DNA from: DASVBE01 sp963770375
Lineage (GTDB): Bacteria > Actinomycetota > Actinomycetes > Streptosporangiales > Streptosporangiaceae
Assembly: GCA_963770375.1 (NCBI GenBank)
Contig: CAVYPM010000029.1
Coordinates: forward strand, 1 to 64,000
Direction: 5' to 3'
Length of the DNA: 64,000 nt
In this document: piece after piece, positions 46,103-54,059 of the stretch
Position numbering within the stretch: the first letter of the stretch is position 1
How the letters are laid out: each line of letters begins with the position of its first letter
The notes under the pieces: model-generated
The model's input: the letters and a program-made list of their open reading frames with translations, nothing else
What the model was told of the DNA's origin: nothing
The model's database searches: none
Translations under genes and position numbers: made by a program

Positions 46103-47080
46103 TCAGATGGTGATTACTCCCTTGCCGGACGCGTGCCCGGCGGCGATGTCGCGGATGGCGTCGGCGGCGCGGGCCAGCGGGTAGGTGCGGCCGATGACCG
46201 GGGTGAGGGTGCCGGACTGGGCAAGCTCGGTGAGGGCCCGCAGGTCCGCGGCCTTCTCCCGGGCGATGAAGCTGCGCAGCCGCTGGCGGGTGAACAGGGA
46301 CCGGAGCGGAATGCTGGCCTGCCGGGCCATGCCGGTCAGCACGGGGCGGTCGTAGCTCTCGCCGCCCACCAGGACCAGGGTGCCGCGGGGGGCCAGGGCG
46401 CGCTGCAGGACGGGCAGCGGGCGGCCGCCGGCCGTGTCGATGATCACGTCGTACCGGACGCCGCTGGCGCCGATCTCGGTGCGGGTGTAGTCGATGACGT
46501 GATCGGCGCCGATCGAGCGGGCCAGTTCCGCCTTGGCCGGGCCGCACACGGCGGTCACGGTCGCGCCTTCCGCCTTCGCGAGCTGCACCACGTAGGTGCC
46601 GATGCCGCCGCCGGCCCCGATGACCATGACGTGCTGGCCGGCCCGGACCCTGGCCTGGTCGCGCACGGCCTGCAGTGCGGTGACCCCGGACACCGGCAGC
46701 GCGGCGGCCTGCTCGAAGGACAGGCCCGCGGGCTTGGGCACCAGCAGGCCGTCCCTGGCCACCGCGTACTCGGCGAACGACCCGCTCCGGCAGACGCCGC
46801 ACACCTCGTCCCCGGGCCGGCAGGTCCCCGCCTCCGGGCCCACGGCCTCGACCACGCCGGCCAGGGCCAGCCCGCGGACCGGCACCCGCGGGCGGCGGAA
46901 CCCGAAGCCGAGCACCCGCATCAGGTAGGGCACGCCGGTCATCATGTGCCACACGCCCGGGTCGGCGCCGGCCGCGCGGACCCGGACCAGGACCTCGCCG
47001 CGGCCGGGCACAGGGGCCGCGATGTCGCGCAACTGGAGCACGTCGGCGCTGCCGTAGGTGTTCTGGACGATGGCTTTCAT
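46103..47080 (-). CDS. NAD(P)-dependent quinone/alcohol oxidoreductase (MDR family)
   Basis: 325-residue medium-chain reductase without catalytic zinc ligands. N-terminal MKAIVQNTYGSADVLQLRDI, VLVRVRAAGADPGVWHMMTG, GDEVCGVCRSGSFAEYAVA and the nucleotide-binding VMVIGAGGGIGTYVVQLAK place it in the quinone oxidoreductase branch with NADPH preference. It overlaps the stop of the XRE regulator upstream by four bases (ATGA), so it is the third gene of a coupled operon 47729-46103. It may detoxify quinones or reactive enals and its expression is probably under the co-encoded regulator. Confidence 0.88.
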   Translation of the reverse strand: MKAIVQNTYGSADVLQLRDIAAPVPGRGEVLVRVRAAGADPGVWHMMTGVPYLMRVLGFGFRRPRVPVRGLALAGVVEAVGPEAGTCRPGDEVCGVCRSGSFAEYAVARDGLLVPKPAGLSFEQAAALPVSGVTALQAVRDQARVRAGQHVMVIGAGGGIGTYVVQLAKAEGATVTAVCGPAKAELARSIGADHVIDYTRTEIGASGVRYDVIIDTAGGRPLPVLQRALAPRGTLVLVGGESYDRPVLTGMARQASIPLRSLFTRQRLRSFIAREKAADLRALTELAQSGTLTPVIGRTYPLARAADAIRDIAAGHASGKGVITI

Positions 47081-47307
47081 GACTCTTCCTCTGCGGTGCC
47101 TGGGTAGTGGAACACGCCGTCGAGCGGGACGTTGAACACCCGCGCGATCTGGAAGGCCACCTCCAGGGACGGCGAGTACCGGCCCTGCTCGATGGCGATG
47201 ACGGTCTGCCTGGTCATGCCGATCCGCTCGGCCAGCTCGGCCTGCGTCATCTCGCCGTGGGCGAACCGCAGGGCGCGGATGGAGTTCGTAACCCGGGTCG
47301 GCTTCAC
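47077..47307 (-). CDS. Small XRE-family helix-turn-helix regulator
   Basis: 76 residues. The start GTG 47305-47307 overlaps the upstream stop (GTGA). A five-helix HTH_3 domain is evident: LRFAHGEMTQAELAERIGMT, RQTVIAIEQGRYSPSLEVAF, QIARVFNVPLDGVFHYPG. There is no ligand domain, as in the small YozG/ansR-type regulators normally encoded next to a membrane protein. It is coupled on both sides, to the four-helix membrane protein upstream and the oxidoreductase downstream. The palindrome at 47774-47793 is a good candidate operator (inference). Confidence 0.88.
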   Translation of the reverse strand: MKPTRVTNSIRALRFAHGEMTQAELAERIGMTRQTVIAIEQGRYSPSLEVAFQIARVFNVPLDGVFHYPGTAEEES

Positions 47308-47729
47308 CACGGGAAGCTCGTCCGGTAAGCAATGATCTTGGTGACCGAGCCGAGGATCGCCGAGAGTATGAAGCACAGGTAGACCACGTTGGCGATCCAG
47401 AACCGGTCCCAGCCGGCCATGGCCATGAGCATCGCGGCCGTGGCGCCGATGATCACGAAGGACTGGCCGGTGTAGTCGCCGACCCGGCCGATCTCGCGGT
47501 CCCGCGTGTCCTTGAGCCGGGAGCCCCGGGGGTTCATCATCCCCAGCGACATGTCGATGACCATCGTGGCCACGACGCCCGCGCCCGCCGTCCACAGCAG
47601 CGCCGCCGCGTACGGGGTCGCGGTCAGCTGATGACCGTCGGCCCGGTTCAGGATCACCGCCACGTACACGGCGTACACGACGGCGGACACCACCAGCATG
47701 GTCCAGGCTCGTTTCTCCTGGTGGGCCAT
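47304..47729 (-). CDS. Four-helix membrane protein (DUF2178-like)
   Basis: 141 residues with four hydrophobic segments: AWTMLVVSAVVYAVYVAVIL, YAAALLWTAGAGVVATMVID, SFVIIGATAAMLMAMAGWDR and ANVVYLCFILSAILGSVTKI. A cytoplasmic loop (MNPRGSRLKDTRDREIGRVG) separates segments 2 and 3. This layout, paired with a small XRE regulator, is a common bacterial couple in which the membrane protein may sequester or modulate the regulator. It opens the three-gene operon. Function otherwise unknown. Confidence 0.78.
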   Translation of the reverse strand: MAHQEKRAWTMLVVSAVVYAVYVAVILNRADGHQLTATPYAAALLWTAGAGVVATMVIDMSLGMMNPRGSRLKDTRDREIGRVGDYTGQSFVIIGATAAMLMAMAGWDRFWIANVVYLCFILSAILGSVTKIIAYRTSFPW

Positions 47730-47773
47730 GACTCCTCCTGCTTGTCTCGCCCGGCTCGCCCAGCGGCCCGCTG

Positions 47774-47793
47774 ATGTCTAAAATTCTTGACAT
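47774..47793. promoter_or_regulatory. AT-rich palindrome in promoter of the membrane-protein/XRE operon
   Basis: ATGTCTAAAATTCTTGACAT matches its own reverse complement at 16 of 20 positions. It lies 45 bp upstream of the operon start, in a markedly AT-rich patch (47775-47820). On the minus strand TTGACC ... TACCTT with a 17-base spacer could be the promoter, placing the palindrome just downstream of the -10 box, where a repressor would block transcription. Candidate operator of the XRE protein. Confidence 0.5.
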
Positions 47794-47952
47794 AAGGAAG
47801 GTAAGATATTTTTTACATCGGGTCAAGCATGTTCGACATTGGGCTGGTGGCGGGCCGGGCCGGCACGGCCGCCGGCGTGGCGGGGCATAGCTGGGGAAGG
47901 GCCTAGTGTTGGTAGAACTAATGGGTAACCGATCAGCGGAGGGCGAGGAAAC

Positions 47953-48870
47953 GTGGCGCGTGACCCGGGTGAGCTCTACGAGGTAGAGCCTGACGCGCCC
48001 GAGACCGACGACATCGTGCTGCTGTACTACCTCGACGGCTTCATCGACGCCGGCGGGGCCGGGCGGCTGCTGGCCTCTCATCTGCTCAGCACGCTCGATC
48101 ACCAGCAGGTCGCGGCGTTCGATGTGGACGCGCTGATCGATTACCGGTCCCGGCGCCCGGTGATGACCTTCGCGAAGGATCACTGGGAGTCGTACGACGC
48201 GCCGGAGCTAGCCGTATTCCTTCTTCATGACACTGCCGGGGCGCCGTTCCTCCTCCTGAACGGGCCTGAGCCGGATCACCTGTGGGACGGCTTCACCAGT
48301 GCGGTCCGGCGGCTGTCCGCGGAGCTTGGCGTGCGGCTGTCGGTCAGTTTCCACGGCATCCCGATGGGCGTGCCGCACACGCGGCCGCTCGGGGTCACCG
48401 CGCACGCCACCCAGCCCGAGCTGACCGAGGGCTACCGGCCGCTGGTGGACCGGCTGCAGGTGCCGGGCAGCGCGGCCGGCCTGCTCGAGCTGCGGCTCGG
48501 CGAAGACGACCGCGCGGCGCTCGGCTTCGCCGTGCACGTGCCGCACTACCTGGCCCAGGCGGCCTACCCGGCCGCGGCGGTGACGCTGATGGAGTCGATC
48601 CAGCGGGCCACCGGCCTGATGCTGCCCGGCGACGCGCTGCGCGAGGCGGCCCGGCGGACCGACGAGGAGATCGCCCGCCAGGTCGAGGGCTCGGACGAGG
48701 TGGCCGAGGTGGTCCAGTCGCTGGAGGAGCAGTACGACTCGTTCTCCGCGGACCGGGACGGCCTGCTCGGCGGCGACCCGGACAGCATGCCCACCGCCGA
48801 GGAACTCGGCGCCGAGTTCGAGCGGTTCCTGGCCGAGCAGCAGGGCCACGGCGACCTGCCGGACAGCTGA
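47953..48870 (+). CDS. PAC2-family protein
   Basis: 305-residue protein with the proteasome-assembly-chaperone-2 fold: DIVLLYYLDGFIDAGGAGRL, VAAFDVDALIDYRSRRPVMT, LAVFLLHDTAGAPFLLLNGP and VSFHGIPMGVPHTRPLGVTA. In actinomycetes PAC2 proteins are widespread and have been linked to the proteasome by fold only. The C-terminal ~70 residues are acidic and helical (DEVAEVVQSLEEQYDSFSAD). GTG start after GAGGAAAC. Monocistronic. Function not established for bacterial members. Confidence 0.85.
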   Translation: MARDPGELYEVEPDAPETDDIVLLYYLDGFIDAGGAGRLLASHLLSTLDHQQVAAFDVDALIDYRSRRPVMTFAKDHWESYDAPELAVFLLHDTAGAPFLLLNGPEPDHLWDGFTSAVRRLSAELGVRLSVSFHGIPMGVPHTRPLGVTAHATQPELTEGYRPLVDRLQVPGSAAGLLELRLGEDDRAALGFAVHVPHYLAQAAYPAAAVTLMESIQRATGLMLPGDALREAARRTDEEIARQVEGSDEVAEVVQSLEEQYDSFSADRDGLLGGDPDSMPTAEELGAEFERFLAEQQGHGDLPDS

Positions 48871-48932
48871 CGGCCGACGGCCGGCCTGCCCTCGCGGGCG
48901 GCCGGCCGTCTGCGCGTGTGCGGGCCCGGCGG

Positions 48933-49421
48933 TCAGGCGACCTCGTTGAGCTTCCCGGTGGCCACGTCGAAGACAAAGCCGCGGACCGAGTCCTTCTGCG
49001 GGATGAACGGGCTGGCCTTGATCCTGGCGATCGACTGGCGGACATCGGTGTCCAGGTCGCTGAAGGCCTCGGCGGACCAGGCGGGCTTGATGCCGGTGTC
49101 GGCCTGGATCGCGGCCTTGAAGTCGTCGTCGGTGAAGGTCAGCATGCCGCAGTCGGTGTGGTGGATCAGGATGATCTCGCGGGTGCCGAGCAGCCGCTGG
49201 CTGATCGCCAGCGAGCGGATCTCGTCGTCCGTGATCACCCCGCCCGCGTTGCGGATGACGTGCGCCTGGCCCTCTTCCAGGCCCAGGATCGCGTAGACGT
49301 TCAGCCGGGCGTCCATGCACGCCACCACGGCCACGCCCTTGGCCGGCGGCAGGGGCAGCGGGCCCGTGAAGCCGTCGGCGTAGCGCTGGTTGTTGGCGAG
49401 CAGTTCGTCGGTCGCTGACAT
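48933..49421 (-). CDS. Beta-class carbonic anhydrase
   Basis: 162-residue zinc enzyme interconverting CO2 and bicarbonate. The active-site pattern is complete: VACMDARL (Cys35, Asp37, Arg39) and IHHTDCGM (His88, Cys91). HVIRNAGGVITDDEIRSLAI in between is typical of the short type-II beta-CA group of actinobacteria. No signal peptide, so cytosolic. It faces the PAC2 gene convergently and is followed by ~200 bp without a gene before the AraC regulator, so it is probably a single-gene unit. Confidence 0.92.
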   Translation of the reverse strand: MSATDELLANNQRYADGFTGPLPLPPAKGVAVVACMDARLNVYAILGLEEGQAHVIRNAGGVITDDEIRSLAISQRLLGTREIILIHHTDCGMLTFTDDDFKAAIQADTGIKPAWSAEAFSDLDTDVRQSIARIKASPFIPQKDSVRGFVFDVATGKLNEVA

Positions 49422-49629
49422 GGCGGGTCCTCCCAAAGCCGGGCACCGGGGGTGTGAAGTGCCGTCCTGAGCCGATCTTCCCATGATTCCTATCGTTAAA
49501 GTTAGATAAGGTCCAGGTCAGCGACTTGAGGCCTGCCCCGCAAGGGATTCAGGAAAACTTCCCGCTGCTCAGCCGTCCCACCAGAACCAGGGGCCGGCCG
49601 TCTCGAGTACTTCGCCCCTCCCTGGCTGC

Positions 49630-50640
49630 TCAGGCCCGCAGCGTGCGGCCGGGCGGCACGCCGAACCGCTGCCGGTAGGCCCAGGTGAACGCACTCGGGC
49701 GGAACCAGCCCCACCGCCGGGCGACCGCCCTGACCGTGACGCCGCTGGCCGGGTCGGCAGCGGCGAGTTCCTGGTGGGCGCGTTCGAGCCGGATCCCCCG
49801 CAGATACCCGGTCGGGGTGATGCCGTGGTGCCGGCGGAACGCGTCCTGCAGCGTCCGGGGCGTCACCCCCGCCGCCGCGGCGATCTGGGCCGTGGTGACC
49901 GGCTGGCCCGCGTGAGCCTCCATGAACTCCGCGGCCCGGTGCACCGCCGCGGGCGGGGCCCAGCCCGGGCCAGGCAGGTAAGGCACAGTCATCGTGGTGC
50001 TGGGGAAGGTCCTCAGCATGACCGCGGCGACCATCTGGGTCATCTCCTGCGCTAGCAGCGGGCTGATCTCGGTATCACCGGACTCGATCAGCTGGCGGCA
50101 GGCAAACCTCGCCGTCCTCGACCAGAGGGCGCCCGCCGCGGCCGTCACCGGTGCCAGCGATTCGAATCTCAGGTCCGCAGCGGGCAGTCCGGCCTGTTCC
50201 TCCGCCAGCGTGCTCGCGGCTGCCCAGGGGACCTGCACCACCGCGAACGTGCATTCGTGAAGGTCTGCGTCGTAGAGGACAGACGGAGAGGCCAGGTGCA
50301 CGTCGCCGGGCCCGAGACCGACCTCCTCACGTCCCGTGGTCAGGGTGCCACCGCCGTGCAGGACAACCGCCCCGACCAGGGCGCCTTCCACCTGGGTGTT
50401 GACCAGCTGATATTCGACACCTTGCCAGCGCAGGCAGCCGGCCATCAGCGAGCCTGCGGTGGTGGCCCGGTGGCTGGCCTCAGCCCGGGCCGGGTCCACG
50501 ACCCGGAACCGCGACCGGTGCTCGGCATACCGCTGGCGGATCAGATCGGCGATCTGATCCATGTCCCGGGTAGCCAGCTCGGCCCGCTCGATGGGCATCA
50601 TCCCGGGCCCGGCCCCGGCCCCTTCCCCGGCCCTGGCCAT
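49630..50640 (-). CDS. AraC-family transcriptional regulator
   Basis: 336 residues, start chosen at ATG 50640 because of a GGAGGGGGG tract nine bases upstream. The N-terminal ~230 residues are a cupin-like ligand domain (GALVGAVVLHGGGTLTTGRE, LGPGDVHLASPSVLYDADL). The C-terminal two-HTH domain contains PVTTAQIAAAAGVTPRTLQD, AFRRHHGITPTGYLRGIRLE and VAMR-like VRAVARRWGWFRPSAFTWAY. This is the AraC_binding_2 / GadX-type layout. The target could be the MetE-like gene divergently encoded 290 bp away, but there is no site evidence. Confidence 0.88.
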   Translation of the reverse strand: MARAGEGAGAGPGMMPIERAELATRDMDQIADLIRQRYAEHRSRFRVVDPARAEASHRATTAGSLMAGCLRWQGVEYQLVNTQVEGALVGAVVLHGGGTLTTGREEVGLGPGDVHLASPSVLYDADLHECTFAVVQVPWAAASTLAEEQAGLPAADLRFESLAPVTAAAGALWSRTARFACRQLIESGDTEISPLLAQEMTQMVAAVMLRTFPSTTMTVPYLPGPGWAPPAAVHRAAEFMEAHAGQPVTTAQIAAAAGVTPRTLQDAFRRHHGITPTGYLRGIRLERAHQELAAADPASGVTVRAVARRWGWFRPSAFTWAYRQRFGVPPGRTLRA

Positions 50641-50929
50641 GCAGTCCCCCCCTCCGCGCCTCAGCTCGCGCATTGGTTACTGCCAGGCACAACGTTAACG
50701 GAGCGCCCGGGCCGGCCTGACGACCGCCACCGGCGTGGCGGCTCGCGGCGGCCCGGCGGCAACGACTTGGCCATCGGTTCGGTTCCGCTCTGGGCAGGCC
50801 GGCCGACGGCCGCTGCTGACCCGGCTGTCTGACCCGGCTGGCTGACCCGCCGGCCAAGCAAGGCCGGCCGGCGATACTGGCAACCGCCGGGCCGGGCGGC
50901 CCGGGCGTGAACCCAGGCGGAGGTCCAGC

Positions 50930-51949
50930 ATGCTCTTCCCCACCTCGCTCGTGGGCAGCTACCCGCAGCCGGACTGGCTGATCGACCGGGAGCGGCTCGG
51001 CCACCGGTTCCCGCCCCGGGTCCGGGCCCGTGAGCTGTGGCGGGTGGACCCGCAGTACCTGGAGCAGGCGCACCAGGACGCGACGCTCCTGGCCATCCGG
51101 GCGCAGGAGGACGCGGGCCTGGACATCATCACCGACGGCGAGATCCGCCGGGAGAGCTACTCCAACCGGTTCGCCACCGCGCTGGACGGGGTGGACATCG
51201 ACAACCCGGGCACCGCCCTGGACCGCAGCGGGCACCCGAACCCGGTGCCGCGGATCACCGGCCCGATCCGCCGGCGGCACCCGGTCGAGGTGGATGACCT
51301 GGCGTTCCTGCGGGCGAACACCAGCCGGACCGTGAAGATGACCGTGCCGGGGCCGTTCACGATGGCCCAGCAGGCGCAGAACGACTACTACCCGGATACC
51401 GAGGCGGCCGCGCTGGCGTACGCCGAGGCGGTGAACGAGGAGGTGCGGGACCTGTTCGCGGCGGGTGCCGACATCGTCCAGCTGGACGAGCCGTACCTGC
51501 AGGCGCGGCCGGAGGAGGCCAGGAAGTACGGGGTGGCGGCGGTCAACCGGGCCCTGGACGGGGTCACCGGCACGACCGCGGTGCATCTCTGCTTCGGCTA
51601 CGCGGCGATCATCCACGAGCGCCCGGAGGGCTACTCGTTCCTGCCCGAGCTGGCCGAGGCCACCTGCGATCAGGTTTCGGTCGAGACCGCCCAGTCCGGG
51701 CTCGACTGCTCGGTGCTGGCCGCACTGGACGGGAAGACGATCATCCTGGGGGTGCTGAACCTGGACGACCCGGCGGTGGAGACCGCGGAGCAGATCGCTG
51801 ACCGGGCCCGCCGGGCGTTCCCCTACGTGCCGAAGGACAAGCTGGTGCTGGCGCCGGATTGCGGGATGAAGTACCTGCCCCGGGCGTCGGCCGAGGGCAA
51901 GCTGGCCGCGCTGGCCCAGGCCGCCGCGCAGTTGCGGGCGCAGTCCTGA
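50930..51949 (+). CDS. Stand-alone MetE C-terminal-type methyltransferase (cobalamin-independent)
   Basis: 339-residue UROD/MetE barrel. FPTSLVGSYPQPDWLI is the usual opening, and the zinc site appears as TAVHLCFGYAAI (His-x-Cys) and LAPDCGMKYLPR (the second Cys). Substrate residues are DAGLDIITDGEIRRESYSNR, FTMAQQAQNDYYPDTE and DIVQLDEPYL. MetE proper is twice as long with an N-terminal THF domain; half-size homologues act with other methyl donors or as MetE core enzymes that take the methyl from methylcobalamin or a corrinoid protein. It is 7 kb from a corrinoid methyl-transfer cluster, so a shared one-carbon role is possible but only inferred. Confidence 0.8.
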   Translation: MLFPTSLVGSYPQPDWLIDRERLGHRFPPRVRARELWRVDPQYLEQAHQDATLLAIRAQEDAGLDIITDGEIRRESYSNRFATALDGVDIDNPGTALDRSGHPNPVPRITGPIRRRHPVEVDDLAFLRANTSRTVKMTVPGPFTMAQQAQNDYYPDTEAAALAYAEAVNEEVRDLFAAGADIVQLDEPYLQARPEEARKYGVAAVNRALDGVTGTTAVHLCFGYAAIIHERPEGYSFLPELAEATCDQVSVETAQSGLDCSVLAALDGKTIILGVLNLDDPAVETAEQIADRARRAFPYVPKDKLVLAPDCGMKYLPRASAEGKLAALAQAAAQLRAQS

Positions 51950-52099
51950 CGATGGGCTGGGCCTGACCATGCGGCTGGGCCTGACCAAGGGCTGGGCCGC
52001 GCTGACCCTGGCCTGGCTGGACACCGCTTTCGGGGACGGGCCGGGGCCCGGGCCAATATCGGGATGCTGACCTGAGGCGGGATATGGCACCTTAGGCCG

Positions 52100-52924
52100 G
52101 TGAACGAGTACCTGGAGACCAACCGCGCCAGCTGGGACGAACGGGCCCCGGCGCACGCCGCCTCACCCGGCTATCACGTCGCCGAGTTCCTCGCCGACCC
52201 TGGCTACCTCAGCGAGGTGGTCACGTTCGACCTGCCCCGGCTCGGCGACATCGCGGGCCTGCGGGGCGTGCACCTGCAGTGCCACATCGGCACCGACACG
52301 GTCTCACTGACCCGTCTGGGCGCATCCATGACCGGTCTGGACTTCTCCGCCCCGGCGCTGGCCGAGGCGCGCAAGCTGGCCGAGCAGACCGGCGCCGACG
52401 CGAAATTCGTGCAAGGCGAGCTGTCCCAGGCCACCGGGATCCTCGGCAAGGAAGCGTACGATCTCGTCTTCACTGGCGTCGGGGCGCTGTGCTGGCTGCC
52501 AAGTATCCGCGTCTGGGCGGGCGAGGTCGCGGGCCTGCTGCGGCCGGGCGGCCGGCTGTTCCTGCGGGAGGGCCACCCCATGCTGTGGACCCTTCAGGAG
52601 GGCCGCGACGATGACCTGCTTGTGGTCAAGGACACTTATTTCGAGCGCCCCGAGCCGACGACCTGGGACGAGGGCGGCACGTACGTGCCCACCGACGTGG
52701 AGTTCACGACCACGGTCACCCACGACTGGAACCACGGGCTCGGCGAGATCGTTTCCGCGCTGCTGGACAACGGCATGATGATCACCGGGCTGGAAGAGCA
52801 CGACAGCGTGCCGTGGGAGGCGCTGCCCGGGCAGATGACCGAGATCGGCGGCGGCGAGTGGCAGCTGACCGAGAAGCCCTGGCGGGTCCCGCACACCTAC
52901 ACGCTGCAGGCCGTCAAGCGCTGA
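52100..52924 (+). CDS. Class I SAM-dependent methyltransferase
   Basis: 274 residues, GTG start. After NEYLETNRASWDERAPAHAA and an N-terminal cap comes a modified motif I (GVHLQCHIGTDTVSLTRLGA, with QCHIGTDT in place of LDVGCGTG), motif II SMTGLDFSAPALAEARKLAE, DLVFTGVGALCWLPSI and LLRPGGRLFLREGHPML. The QCHIGTDT form is normal for the actinobacterial Methyltransf_11/25 group and still binds SAM. The large C-terminal part (YVPTDVEFTTTVTHDWNHGL, GEIVSALLDNGMMITGLEEH) probably shapes the substrate site. Substrate unknown. It precedes a convergent secreted protein. Confidence 0.85.
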   Translation: MNEYLETNRASWDERAPAHAASPGYHVAEFLADPGYLSEVVTFDLPRLGDIAGLRGVHLQCHIGTDTVSLTRLGASMTGLDFSAPALAEARKLAEQTGADAKFVQGELSQATGILGKEAYDLVFTGVGALCWLPSIRVWAGEVAGLLRPGGRLFLREGHPMLWTLQEGRDDDLLVVKDTYFERPEPTTWDEGGTYVPTDVEFTTTVTHDWNHGLGEIVSALLDNGMMITGLEEHDSVPWEALPGQMTEIGGGEWQLTEKPWRVPHTYTLQAVKR

Positions 52925-52956
52925 CCAGCCCGGGGCTGGCCCGCCGGCCCGGCGGC

Positions 52957-53865
52957 TCAGCGGGCCTGCAGCTGGTGGTGCAGCGACCGGTAGGCCGGCA
53001 CCAGCGCGCCCGCGTTGCGCTTCAGCGACCAGGGACCGTAGTCGAAGTAGCACAGCCAGCGGCAGCCGCCGTCCAGGGCGGAGAACCGGCCGAGCCAGTT
53101 CCTGGCCGCGGCGGCGGCCGCGGCGCTGCCGTACAGCCGCTGGTCGACGCCGGTCTCGCAGATGCCGTACGCCCGGCCGCGCGCGGTCGCCCAGGCGGTG
53201 AACGGGGCGATGGTGGCGACGGGATCGAACCAGGTCCCGCGCGGGTCGTCGCCCGCGTACACGTCGATGCCGAGGTAGTCCCACCGGGCCGCGGGCGGCA
53301 TCCAGTCCGCCAGCCTGGCCGTGCCGTGCGCGAACGGCCAGGCGTTGTGGATGACCCCGAACGGGATCCCGTAGCTGAACGCCACCTGCTGGTAGGAGGT
53401 GTACCGGCGGATGAACTCCGGGCCGCTGGCGACCTTGTGCACCGGCTCGTGGTCAACCGTGGCCCGGATGCGCGGCGCGAACCCGGCGCGGGCCACGCTG
53501 GCGCACCAGGCGCCGAACCGGCCCAGGTTCCCGGTCTCCGGCCGGTCCCGCGGCGGGCTGAAGCTGATCACCACGTGGCGGCCGCCGCGCAGGTAATGCC
53601 GGATCGCGGGCGGGTCGTCCAGGCTGGCCGGAAGCGGCCAGTGGGGCCCGTGATACACCCGCAGGTACTTCGCGAACGTGCCGGTCAGCGCCTCGAAGGA
53701 GCCCACGTTCACCGCGTCCACCCCGCACGGCACCGGCCGCGGCGGCCCCGCCGCGGTCAGTGCGGTCCGGCCCGGCCGCAGCGCGCCGCCGCAGGACGCG
53801 CCCAGCCCCCCGGCCAGCACCGCCGCGGCCGGCCCCGCAAATAATTCGCGCCGGGTCAGTCCCAT
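52957..53865 (-). CDS. Exported TIM-barrel-like protein with Tat/lipoprotein leader
   Basis: 302 residues. The leader MGLTRRELFAGPAAA-VLAGG has a twin-arginine and a lipobox-like LGASC at ~25, so the folded protein is exported and lipid-anchored. The body VDAVNVGSFEALTGTFAKYL, HYLRGGRHVVISFSPPRDRP, ATVDHEPVH, DYLGIDVYAGDDPRGTWFDP and YGICETGVDQRLYGSAAAAA resembles glycosidase-like (beta/alpha)8 barrels of the GH26/mannanase-related group, with HEP.H and ICETG as candidate acid/base and nucleophile strands. The assignment is by motif only. It may trim envelope or plant-type polysaccharides. Confidence 0.65.
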   Translation of the reverse strand: MGLTRRELFAGPAAAVLAGGLGASCGGALRPGRTALTAAGPPRPVPCGVDAVNVGSFEALTGTFAKYLRVYHGPHWPLPASLDDPPAIRHYLRGGRHVVISFSPPRDRPETGNLGRFGAWCASVARAGFAPRIRATVDHEPVHKVASGPEFIRRYTSYQQVAFSYGIPFGVIHNAWPFAHGTARLADWMPPAARWDYLGIDVYAGDDPRGTWFDPVATIAPFTAWATARGRAYGICETGVDQRLYGSAAAAAAARNWLGRFSALDGGCRWLCYFDYGPWSLKRNAGALVPAYRSLHHQLQAR

Positions 53866-54059
53866 AACGGCTCATCCCCCCGTAGGGCATGGCGCGGCCC
53901 GGTCAGCCGCCGCAGAAGGCTGCCCAGGCTACTATCAGCGACCGCCCGATCCGGCAGCGTTCATACTCGCCGGACCTGCCCGCCGGCGACCAAGCCGGAG
54001 CCGCCGCGGCGACGAATAACTGACGTGCCAGCCGGAGGCGTGAAGGTGAAGACGGCCGC

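Noticed and set aside
50641..50929. Cobalamin riboswitch upstream of the MetE-like gene
   Set aside because: No B12-box-like GCCACTG element or matching arms could be found by eye.
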